Assembly: GCA_013397795.1 (NCBI GenBank)
Contig: VZTJ01000750.1
Location: 360,413-424,412 of the forward strand
From: Orthonyx spaldingii
Taxonomy: Eukaryota > Chordata > Aves > Passeriformes > Orthonychidae
Length of the DNA stretch: 64,000 nucleotides
Direction: 5' to 3'
Shown here: positions 54,603 through 64,000 of the stretch, in pieces
Layout of the letters: every line of letters starts with the position of its first letter
Numbering within the stretch: the stretch's first letter is position 1
Made by a program: the position numbers and the translations under genes
The notes under the pieces: generated by a model
Told to the model about the DNA's origin: nothing
What the model saw: only the letters and a program-made list of their open reading frames with translations
The model's database searches: none

Positions 54603-55636
54603 TGTATTGTGCCTCTATGGCAAGGTTTTCGTGTGTTACAGGGATGATTTCCATGAGAAGCTGACAGAAGATTGCCCCATGTTCAGCAGAGCCAGTGCCA
54701 GCTCTAGGAGAGACTCACTGCTGTACAAGGCCAAGCCCATCAGTCACTAAGGCCGCACTTCTGAGGTAACAGGGGAAAATACTGCTGGGAAAGAGCAGTT
54801 GAAGAAAGCAGGATATGCGAGAGGAACAGCCCTGCAGACACTGAGGTCAGTGCAGAAGGAGGGGCAAGAGGCGTTCCAGGTGCCAGAGCAGAGATTCCCC
54901 TGCAGCCCATGGGGCAGCCCTTGGTGAGGCAGGATGTGACCCTGCAGTCCATGGAGATCCATGGAGGAGCAGAGATCCATCTGCAGCCTGTGGAGGACCC
55001 CACACTGGAGCAGATGTATACCTGAAAGAGTCTATGACCCCATGGGAAGCCCAGGCTGGAGCAGGGTCCTGGCAGGACTTGTGACCCCACAGGGACCCAC
55101 ACTGGAGCAGCCTGGTTCCTCAAGGACGGCACCCTGAGAGAGGGACCCACACTGGAGCAGTTTGTGAAGAACTGCAGCCAGTGGTAAAGACTTATGTTGG
55201 AGCAGTCTCCTATGGGAGGCAGCCGATGCTGTAGCAAGGGAAGAGTGTGAGGAGCCCTCCACCTGAGGAGGAAGAAGTGTGATGAACTGACAGCAGGCTC
55301 CATTTTTGTTCCCCTGCACTGGTGGGGGGAACAAGGTAGAAAAAATCAGGAGAGAAGTTAAGCCTGGAAAGAGGGAGAGGTGTGGGGGAGGTGTTTTAAG
55401 ATGTTTATTTATGCAGTACCTTCCTCTGATTTGATTGGCAGTAATTCCACCCTCCTCTCCCCCCACCAAGTTGAGTCTGTTTTTCCCATGATGGTACCTG
55501 GTGAGTGATCTCTCCCTGTCCTTATCTCAACTCATGAGTATTTCATCATATTTTCTCTCCCCAGCTTCGCTGAGGAGGGCAGTGATAGAGCAACTTTGGT
55601 GGGCACCTGGCATCGAGCCAGGGTCAACCCACCATA
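54603..55636 (+). mobile_element. LTR-like repeat, copy B (probable solo ERV LTR)
   Basis: About 1.0 kb, the same family and orientation as copy A (33745-34626). Shared parts include gagaggaacagccctgcaga, the rgattcccctgcagcc-type tract, gatgaactgac, gtctgttttt and the terminal gtgatagagcaactttggtggg ... gggtcaacccacca. It is longer than copy A because it keeps more internal repeats of a GGGACCCACACTGGAGCAG-type unit (about 55000-55210). A gattggcagtaattcc stretch replaces the expected polyadenylation signal. The 5' border is uncertain by roughly 10 bp. Minus-strand frames at 54740-55303 and 55032-55469 are shadows of the repeat. Confidence 0.8.
55000..55210 (+). repeat. Minisatellite-like units inside LTR copy B
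   Basis: Several degenerate units of about 40-50 bp recur, each containing a cacactggagcag or ggctggagcag-like core and a tgtgaccccatggg-like start. They belong to the U3-like part of the LTR. Copy A has fewer such units, which explains most of the length difference between the copies. Confidence 0.7.
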
Positions 55637-57017
55637 TCATCCTGGTATCATTTACACACCCAGTAGCCTTTACTCATAAATTACAGCAGCAGTTAGTTCA
55701 ATCAATACTGAATGCCTAGAAAATCTATTTAAGAAAGTCTCTACAATACTTAGAAGGCTTAACATATCTGTTTTAGTCAATCAAAAAACTAATAATCGCT
55801 GTTCTTCTGAGTAGCAAAATCCACTCGCATTACATTACACATATATACACTTGAATAAAAGAAATTTTCAAGAGAATAAGGGAGAATCTCTCTCCTGCTG
55901 CACTGAGCTGTGAGTCATGAACACTTTCACATTCAATTGTTTTATCTCTTTTTCACAAAGGAACTAATTTCAGCCCAGAACTTAGACAGATGCTTAATAT
56001 CCTGTTAGGTTGTTCCAATACAGACAGAAAAACAACTATTTACTCTGTGTCATGTTTGAGTTCCATACTATTCATGTTTTAAAAAAGGATAATGAACTTC
56101 TAATCACTTTCCAATAAATGATACTATAATTTTAGGTCTTCCTCTGTAGGAACAGACATGTCAATCAAAATTTTGTATTAAATTTTACCTTTTAATAATT
56201 TAAATCTACAGGACAAACACAGAATATTCCAGATTAATAGTGTGCCCTCTTGCGCACTGAGCATGAACAGGTCAACACAGAAACTTCAAGTGCTATCTTG
56301 CAATTCCCCTGCATCAGCTAGCAACAGCTATTCTTGGCCTTAAAGTACAATGCCAAAACTGCTTGAAACAATGAGGATTCCCCAGGATCAGCCAGGAATG
56401 TCAGCTTGTCTCTGGAATTCAGGAAGCATATAGAGTCAGCTGGGAGCAGGAACAAAGCAATCTACAAAATGGAGAAGGAGTAGAGGCAAAGATGCTGATT
56501 TCAGCCAGCATGACAGTGCCCATAGGACTAGCTCAGCTGGCTCCAAAAATGAAAACAGCTGGAACCCCCTGCCTTGTACAGAGGTCCAGTTCAGCTCCTG
56601 ACTGCTTCCCAAGTCAAGCAAGGTCTGTATCTGACATACTTTTATATCTGCCTACTCAGTGTATGAGCATAGAGAGGTCCACTCCAAAGAATTTAAGAAG
56701 TATGACACCTTCCAACCACATTCCAAATTACTTCATGACGCGTGACAAAATCAAAAGAAAAGGCAAGGAAACAGATGAGTGATGTAAGACACTGTCACAG
56801 AGAACTGTGCAAATGGGATGCAAATGGGCATTTTTTTTTCCAATTCTTTTAATCAGCCTCAACTTTACTAGAGTTCAAATTAAAGCATCACCACATGCTG
56901 TTGATCCCAAGCAAAGCTCAAATCTCTAAAAGGCCATTTTCATAAAAATACACACATAAAGCACTTCCATAAACAACTACAGCTTCTTGAAAGATAGTAA
57001 TTGAGAAATACAAGTAC

Positions 57018-57205
57018 CTGTTGTCCCCACGGGTAGGATCCTTGGGTTTAGCATCACTATCATAAACAAAACGCTCTTGGGAGATGACTATGATGTTGTC
57101 TGTAGTTTCATTTCCCAAGATAGTGATAACAGGATAACCCATCTGTAGTGTCCACTGATCCATTACTTCTTGGATATTTACAGATTTTCCAACCCTTTTT
57201 AAAGC
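57018..57205 (-). CDS. TRHDE: TRHDE exon, catalytic to beta-sandwich domain junction
   Basis: The 188-bp exon encodes 62 residues plus two bases. It opens with ALKRVGKSVNIQEVMDQWTL and continues with QMGYPVITI. The W-T-x-Q-x-G-Y-P-V motif is a standard M1 landmark at the end of the catalytic domain. The rest forms the first strands of the beta-sandwich domain. A potential N-glycosylation site, Asn-Glu-Thr, follows the Ile-Leu-Gly, as expected for an extracellular domain. On the minus strand the acceptor is a long T-rich tract ending ttcaag and the donor is gtacttgtat. It ends with AG, which completes to a Ser codon with the C that opens the next exon. The C-terminal stretch (Lys-Pro-Lys-Asp-Pro-Thr-Arg-Gly) differs most from the human protein as remembered. 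Confidence 0.97.
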
Positions 57206-59650
57206 CTTGAAGAAAAAAAAGAAAAATATCAATATATTGAAGCAGTATCAACACATAAAACTTTTTTTTCCTGTCCTCGGGATCGTAACTGATTTTGGAG
57301 GTAAAAAAACCATCACACATATGTGCAGACACACACACACATTTACACCCAATAGACATACACTACATAATGGAACTTAAGGCTCTGTGTATCTTAAAAA
57401 TAAATATTGAGCAATCTTGACAGAGAAGAGAGTGACAGTCAGAAAGTTATGTTTTCCACGTCACTCAAGTACTTCTGCTGTAACAGAAGAAATAACCTAC
57501 TTTACAGGATTTTTAACAAGAGCCACAGAAATACTTGGTAGCTACTCTTAACCAGCTAAGGTTAAAAAAGACCCAGTGTTAGTTGACCTAGGCACCTACA
57601 ATAAGGCATACTTGAAGGGCCTTGATTTCTAAAAATACAGAATTTCTCTGTTCTGAAAATCAAATGACTAGTTATTTGAAAATACTGTCCCTTATACCCA
57701 AAGTGAGGATACGTATACCAAGATATCCCCTGCTGCTTCATGAACTGCACCTGTCACAACACATGGAGGATTAATGTGTTCGTATTTGATTCCATATGTC
57801 AATAAAAATGCTGTTTAACAAGTGGATTTTCATCTGAAACGCAAAGAGATACTATGGCACTGTGGGAGATGAGACTGGCTATGAGGAGAAAGAGGCATCA
57901 TTTGTTCTTCAGCGACGGACATGCTCCTAGCTGTCGAACAGTCCAAGATCACAGACTGAGCAAACTGATGAATACAAGCAGAAGATGTCTTCAGAACTGA
58001 AGCCGCAATTGCACTGCATTAGGAACAAAGGGGCTGGCAACAAACACATTTACAGCTGAGGCAAACAGAATTATTAGCTGCAACAGTGGACATGAGCACA
58101 CAGTATAGCTATAGTGGTTAGAGACCAGAATACAGTCTCATTTTTGTTCTACTTTATCAGCTGTGGATTCTGCTGTTCTTTCAAGACAACGTTCATTCCT
58201 CTGACCTCCCACTGCCCAGAACTGTCCCAGAGGCTTTAACAGAGGAAGGCAAGAAAGATTCTTGCAGTGACATTCAGCTACAGATTAAGACATAGATTTA
58301 AAAGCCTGACTGTATGTTACTTGCCTCAACTCTCATTAGCAGTCAGTACAGCCATAGGCCTTGGTTCAGTTGCCCGTAAGTAGGTGACCAATGTCATTTG
58401 ACCTTTACCTGCCAACTCCAGAAGAGCACAGATTTTTCCCCATATATTTTATGCTATATTGATTAGACACACCTGAATGTCTTGAACATCTTATTGCACC
58501 TAATCTGGCACTAGTTGACTATATTTTAACAACTATCTCAAGTCTCTAGTCAACAGTCAGTGCTTCAGGCTTATTATAAAATAATCATGTAGTGGCTAGC
58601 CAAGTGAATTACTTTCTATGCTCTGCTGACTATATTGACTAGATTTCTGGGACTCCAGTTGTTCCTATTCACCTAGTGTCAAATTACATGTCCTAAAATA
58701 TTCAACACATTCTTTCAGAACTGGTGTACCTACAACAGACATGCTTCTCCTGTGGCAGCTGGAAGCCAGGTAGGATAAATTAAGGTAAAAGCTAGAAGGT
58801 TAGAAGTCTGTGAATGGGTAACTGAAGGCTCAGTGAGAACAACTGGATCTTGGACACCTACTTTACATGTATATACCTACTTGTCTACATATATGCAGAT
58901 GTCTTGACCTCCAGCTGAATCCTAGATTTGGTGTCAATAGTTAACAACTAGATTGTCATGTTTTGTATAGCTTGAACTGGTACTTGTGCCAAAACTCTCT
59001 GACTGTACCCCACACTACTTTGCATTCTGTCTTTATTTCTGGAGAAGACTCAGACTAACTCAGACTAGTTCATAGGGGAGAAATTCAGGCACGGTGTGCT
59101 CATCTTACAAAAATTATAGTCTGCCATTATGGAGCCCTAGACTAGGCTCTAGAATTCAAGCCAAGCCTGGATATAGTAATATAAGTCTCTAGAGCATGCC
59201 AAATGTTACAATAAATAGTTCTCTGTTTACGCCAAACTTTAAAGGTTTAGTAGTTTTGTCCTTCACAAAAATATTAACTCCATACAAAATCACAAACACA
59301 CATGATGGAAATGCCAAAGCTCGACACTTGCATGTGCTTTCCAGCTTATGGGTCTCAGTGTGCTGCCACTGAAGTCAATGATAGCAGATTCCATGAAGTG
59401 TCTTTCACTGCACATCAGTGACATAGCACATGCAGGGAAATATACTCTAAAATGACAAAGACTAGAAATGCTGCAGAACTCCTATTTTTAATACTGCCAC
59501 TAGGTTAACTCAAATGGAATTTCTTTGCATCAGTTTTTATATTTGCTCTGTGGTTTGAAGATCTCAATATGCACTGTTCATTCCTCAACAAGAAAAATAC
59601 CATAGTAAATTCCTGTTTCACCCTTAGTGCAATAGATTAAAGCATTTTAC
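57206..59650 (-). other. TRHDE intron, 2.4 kb
   Basis: This intron lies between exons 59651-59716 and 57018-57205. It starts gtaaaatgct and ends in a T-rich tract before ttcaag on the minus strand. It includes a short CA run (about 57328-57343). Nothing else was recognised. Confidence 0.92.
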
Positions 59651-59716
59651 CTTTGACAATGTGTTCCAGAGATCATTTCTGGCTGCATTGCTATACTTAT
59701 GAATGGTTAAATAGTC
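59651..59716 (-). CDS. TRHDE: TRHDE exon, end of catalytic domain (DYLTIHKY...)
   Basis: The 66-bp exon encodes 22 residues, DYLTIHKYSNAARNDLWNTL followed by Ser-Lys. This is the M1 segment near the end of the thermolysin-like catalytic domain, where family members carry a Y-L..H.Y.NA...DLW pattern. On the minus strand the acceptor is a T-rich tract ending ctgtag (59717-59722) and the donor is gtaaaatgct. The exon starts and ends in phase 0, so it joins directly to the Ala-Leu-Lys-Arg of the next exon. Compared with the human protein as remembered, one Gly is Ser and the last Glu is Lys. The preceding exon, which should end the segment before Asp-Tyr-Leu, was not found up to 64000, so that intron exceeds 4.2 kb. 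Confidence 0.95.
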
Positions 59717-62700
59717 CTACAGAAAAAAATAAAAATACAAATCAGTATTACTATACACAAGACAAACAACTAGAGCTGTACATCACTGCTATTAGAATTT
59801 AAATCACATCAATGTTTGCATTTGTTAGAAATCTAGAAATATACAATATGTTCATCCTAAGGGAATAGATAAACAGTTTCTTAAACCGATTTGCAATGCA
59901 GAAATTGTTGCTAAAAATTTCATTTACAACATTCAATGCTCTTCCTTTTCTGTGTAAGTCATTCTATAAGCTAAATATTTTGAATACATATATATATTTA
60001 GAATATATCTAACCTTAGGAGGGCTTCTTAAGAAATTCTTGGCAATGAAATGAGAAGCTGCTGAAACACAGTTCCAGTTGCTATTTTAGCAGGTCATTCT
60101 GCTTTGTCTAGTGTCAAAAATTTGTTCACTCGGATGACAGCTGGATTCATTACAGAAGATTTAACTGAGCAATAGTCTATCTGAACTCCAAACTCTTATC
60201 TAGGGAGATCCTGGCCCTTCAATGTCAAAATACAACATACTGGCAACTAGGGTTGTAACAGGTTATCATAAAGGCTCTCCACAACAGGGAGCAGTGGAGG
60301 ACTTGTAACAGGAACCCAACTCCGTGCTTGTGCACAGGTACCTACATGTATATTTTCTTGCCTTATATGACTCAGTCTGAGGAGGTTATAAACTGAATGC
60401 TTTCACTTACTCTACCACCATTTCAATAACTGAAGGTCCATTCCTCTCACACAACAAGCAGAAAGATAATTCCCAATAAGCTTCCATCATATTAAAGTAA
60501 CTTCCCAAATTAATAGTTTAAGCATACGACCAGCTTGAGTCTATGTCTTTCAGGCATAAAATACTTCCTTTTTCTAGTGACTTCTGGAGAGACAACACTG
60601 TTGTTTCCCACCATCCCATGTCCCTTGACAACAGCTCATTCAATTACAAAAGTGAAATTCTGCAGTGATTATTTGAATAACATGTATTTCAAGCATTTGA
60701 TTGGGAGAATTAAGTGAAAAAAACAGATCAGAGGTTGTACATCAACTGGTTCTCCTACAATTGAATTTCTACCATCTTCACTTTACACAATGGTAGAAGA
60801 CAAACCCTAATTTACTGCACAATGATAAAACTAGGACAAATTTGCTGACTGTGTTATCTGTGCTTTGTGTGAAGTAAGATACTTTGGGAATAATTAGTAT
60901 TTGGAAAGCAAATTTTCTGATACACAAATTGTAGCACCTGTGACAAATTTAGCTTTTGTCAGCCAACTCACAGTAAAACAAGCAACAACTCCCATTTAAT
61001 CACAGACTAGGAAAGCTAAATGAGAACACTGACTCTGTAAATGCAGTGCTGAGTCTTAACAATGTCATGAGACTAACTCAGAAAAAATATTATACAGGCT
61101 GCACCTATAGCACACTGTGCTTCCATTTTATCTAAAAATACAGAATCATTTAAGGCACAGTGAAACATTCAATACTTTCCAAAGCTAAAGAAGCTGAATT
61201 GCAAATCAGAAAGCTAAAATAGGAATAAAAAAAAGTGGGACAAGGTAAACAAATAACAACAAATATACAACCCGCATTTTAAGCAGTACTAGAAAATGCT
61301 GCATATATTGGTCCTTCTGGCAGATGCTTTCAGAATCATTACAGAGAAAAATGAAATGGGTGGAGCACTTTAGGACTTCATCCAGGCAATAATCCTGTTT
61401 ACCAATCTACCATTAGACATTATATTTGACTTTTACATTTTGTGTTCAGAAAGACCGCAAAGAGATTAAATGCTTCGACCCTTTTCTTTTTGTTTTGATT
61501 TTGTTTGGGCTTTTTTCCTCTCAGTACATAGATTGGAATGTTTAAATGTGGCTTGTCACTCAGTTAAAAATTGATTATCCTCCAGTCTAACATGTTTCCC
61601 TCACAAAGAAAAACAAAAAGAATCCTACCTTTACCATGAAATAAGAAAATACAGTAAGAAACACAACATCATGGTACAATCCTTGTACCATACAACTGAA
61701 TTATCAATTTTGTCATTATTTCACGGAAGTTGCACCAAGACTGTAAACACAGTATAAAACCAGGAGTGTTATCAAATGCATACTGCACAAAAAGCAGTCC
61801 TAAGTGGCAGCATGTATCAAAGTAGGCTTTCAGTAGTAAACCTACATTGCAATCTCAAATCTGAGTGCACTTTCCAGAGGCACAAGAGCAAAAGGCTTCT
61901 GAACCAGGTCCCATCAAATATCCTCCTATTCCTATCCTCATATATTGTTTTCAACAATAACCAGTAGCAGACATCTGGAAACAGTATAGAACCAGAAAAA
62001 CATACAGTGGTACCTCCCACAACTGCTCTTCCATCATCTACCACTTCATGGCACAAGAAATCCTAAGTAGATTAGTATCCTTGCATTTAATAGTTATCTT
62101 CTGTGAATTTGGCCAGTTGCTTTCTGAACCTATACAAATTAGCATTTGCAACACCTTATGAAAAAGCATTTCCCACTTCAGTGATCTGTTGTGTGATACA
62201 TGTTCCAAATGCCCACCTGTCTGCTGGTTTCATCTGCTGCTTCCTGCTTCTGGAATTAGAAGACACAGTGCATTACTGTTCCCCACTTCACTCTCCCCAA
62301 GCCACTCATGTTTTTACAGATCTATATGGAATGTGTCCTCACCCCAGAGCTTATACAAATTTTATACTGAGAACTCTGCCAGACCCAACCACTCCCAGTT
62401 CTGCTGCAAAGTTATACAGCTACCCCAGCTGCTGACTCCAAAAGTAGTTTGGACAGTTCCTGTGACCCTGACTGAATTTTCATTACCAGATGATCAGCCT
62501 CACTTCCTCTTCCACTGACAGACATTCACCTTAAAAAGTAAGAGAAAAGACATATCTGCATCAAATACATATCAGCAAGTAGCGAAAGAGGAGCCAAAGA
62601 TCTATACATACCCTGCCTGTCTGTTCTAAGGATGGAACAAGCAGGAATATAATCCATTTTTCCTCCTGGGGATCCATATCTAAGCCTTATTCAGCTTGCA

Positions 62701-64000
62701 AAGGGGCAGAATACATGTTCTCATTCACTGTAATTATCCAGGGCAGGAGTATTAGCCACCCCTTTGCCTGTACATTCAGTAGAAAAACCAAAGCAAACAG
62801 AAGAGAGATGCAAGCCACAGAACAGAAAAGGAGGATGACACTGAAAACACAGCTGTCTGAATCTATGCTGTGCTCAGCACAGCTCCAAAGGAGGCAAAGT
62901 GACTTAAAACCACTTATTCATAAACACATATGCCCAAAACCATCTGGCTGCAAGGCTGCTTCCCATCATAAACTTGCAAGTCTATCACTGACAAAAGCTG
63001 TTCCATCGACTGGAGTATGCTGGAGCATGAAGATATGCATTAGCCCCCTTCCTTTCAGCTATAACCCTACAGTATATGTGAGCACAAAAGATGGTATGAA
63101 AATCTCTTTAACAACTCAAGACTCAAGAGCGCTCTTCTACAACTCTTCCATGCCCCATCACTGTAATGCTGCCTCTACATTTTTTCAGTATCTTGGAGAA
63201 AGTAGGAAGAGAGTTTGCAGACATTAGGGCACTGTCACTCAACATGAAAATTATTCAAAGAGACACCCAAAAGTAATCATTTGGGTTTACATTTTCAGCA
63301 TGCATCCTCTTGTAATATTCTTCCTAATATTTTGGCATTAAAACATGAAGCCACTCTTTGTCAAAAAGAATAATGGAATATGATCCATTCAGCTCTATCA
63401 ATAAAAAAATTAATCAAGCAATGCAATTTTTTAACATTTTTTAGCAATTCTTAACATTAATTAATTTATAAATAAATATCCTGATTCTGTGATACCATGA
63501 AAACAAAGTCCGTTTACTACACAACCAAAACATAAGATCTTTCAAAAAATCCCAGCAGATTTAGACTACAGTATAATGTGTTATCAAACAGTAATCTTAA
63601 TCCCCCCCAAAAAAAGAATTAAAAGGCCCAAAGCTTTTGAAATTATTTCTTGAAAACTGGAGCAGATAGCTTGAACAGTAGTAGTAACAGCAAAAAATGC
63701 TGAAGGATTCTGAAAGATAGTTTTAGTAATGCTGTATTGATTAAGCTTGAAGACCTTTTATTGTATTAGATTTTTTTAAGAAAAGGAGATTATTTAAAAT
63801 GAAAAAGTCTTTCATTTCTTTGCAATATTACGTAGTAACTAAGCCTCTTAGTTTCAAAAAAAATTAACTACCCCACTATCCAAACATGATAATGTTCACA
63901 ACTAACAAAAGGTAGTGACTGATAAATACCAAAAGGTTAAACAAGTGTAAAGGGGGACAAGTCTCCAAACATATGCCTTACTTTCAGGGGAGATTTTACA
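59717..64000 (-). other. TRHDE intron, 3' part (upstream of first visible exon)
   Basis: This is the end of the intron before exon 59651-59716. I looked for the preceding TRHDE segment (the conserved Tyr-Lys-Lys-Gly-Ala region and the Phe-Gln-Arg-Gly-Leu-Gln ending) and did not find it, so it should lie beyond 64000. A 170-codon plus-strand open frame (62715-63227) is present but unrecognised. No repeats of known type were seen. Confidence 0.75.

Larger units (their letters stand above)
37099..57017 (-). other. TRHDE intron, 19.9 kb, with two LTRs and a CR1 fragment
   Basis: The largest complete intron in the window, between exons 57018-57205 and 37010-37098. It holds a CR1-like 3' end (about 42863-42935), an LTR-like repeat (about 44770-45330), a second LTR-like repeat (about 54603-55636), a TA-repeat hairpin (53516-53563) and a 15-bp tandem (47864-47893). 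No gene was recognised. Open frames such as 38252-38575, 40165-40494, 45825-46157 and 50848-51195 show no family signature. Confidence 0.9.
8936..59716 (-). other. TRHDE: TRHDE gene, internal part (8 exons recognised)
   Basis: Thyrotropin-releasing hormone degrading ectoenzyme is a membrane-anchored M1-family zinc peptidase that removes pyroglutamate from TRH outside the cell. Eight minus-strand exons join in phase (0-0, 0-2, 2-1, 1-0, 0-2, 2-0, 0-2, 2-2) into about 296 codons that align without gaps to TRHDE as I remember it, with high identity. All borders are GT-AG. The part present follows the zinc-binding helices. It covers the end of the catalytic domain, the beta-sandwich domain and the start of the C-terminal helical domain. 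The gene continues past both window ends: the cytoplasmic tail, transmembrane segment and HExxH exons should lie above 64000, and about 175 C-terminal residues below position 1. No promoter or polyadenylation site is expected here. Other M1 peptidases (ENPEP, ANPEP, LNPEP) fit much less well. Confidence 0.95.

Noticed and set aside
54740..55303. 187-codon minus-strand open frame
   Set aside because: Shadow of LTR copy B. The Pro/Ser/Cys-rich repeats mirror the minisatellite-like DNA units rather than a protein family.
59717..64000. Possible preceding TRHDE exon
   Set aside because: No segment matching the expected Ala-Tyr-Lys-Lys-Gly-Ala or Phe-Gln-Arg-Gly-Leu-Gln region was seen.
1..64000. 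CRISPR array, tRNA, rRNA or bacterial-type operon
   Set aside because: No regularly spaced direct repeats, tRNA-like boxes or dense same-strand coding were seen. The window is vertebrate intronic DNA.

Overview
This is vertebrate genomic DNA, most likely from a bird. It is AT-rich, intron-dominated and has no dense prokaryote-like coding. The only gene I can support is part of TRHDE (thyrotropin-releasing hormone degrading ectoenzyme, pyroglutamyl-peptidase II, a type II membrane zinc peptidase of family M1), running on the minus strand across the window. A bird source is suggested by one CR1-like LINE 3' end and three LTR-type repeats that look like avian endogenous-retrovirus LTRs, together with an otherwise low density of recognisable repeats. 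The species cannot be named from this alone.

Eight TRHDE exons were placed by translating both strands against the remembered TRHDE/M1 protein and fixing GT-AG borders and codon phase. In gene order (high to low coordinate) they are 59651-59716 (66 bp), 57018-57205 (188), 37010-37098 (89), 27766-27899 (134), 27612-27667 (56), 11824-11971 (148), 9530-9627 (98) and 8936-9043 (108). All phases join exactly and give about 296 codons without a stop. This is roughly residues 553-848 of a protein of about 1025 residues: the tail of the catalytic domain, the beta-sandwich domain and the first part of the C-terminal helical domain. The membrane anchor and the zinc site (GxMEN and HExxH) would lie beyond position 64000. 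The last roughly 175 residues would lie before position 1. Two of the eight exons (9530-9627 and 8936-9043) have no long ORF around them and are easily missed.

The introns vary greatly: 2.4 kb, 19.9 kb, 9.1 kb, only 98 bp, 15.6 kb, 2.2 kb and 486 bp, plus partial introns at both ends. The 98-bp intron has no in-frame stop. The intron after exon 11824-11971 begins with a roughly 115-bp pyrimidine-rich tract (purine-rich on the plus strand). Two related LTR-like repeats (about 33745-34626 and 54603-55636) and a third unrelated one (about 44770-45330) lie in introns antisense to the gene, and a short CR1 fragment lies at about 42863-42935. Small microsatellites, tandem duplications and several perfect inverted repeats complete the picture.

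Most open reading frames in the window are chance frames or antisense shadows of repeats. No CRISPR array, tRNA, rRNA, intact transposase or second protein gene was recognised, and I found no convincing new biological system. The most useful leads are the 98-bp read-through intron, the pyrimidine tract beside a splice donor, the in-frame skippable exons and the antisense LTRs.
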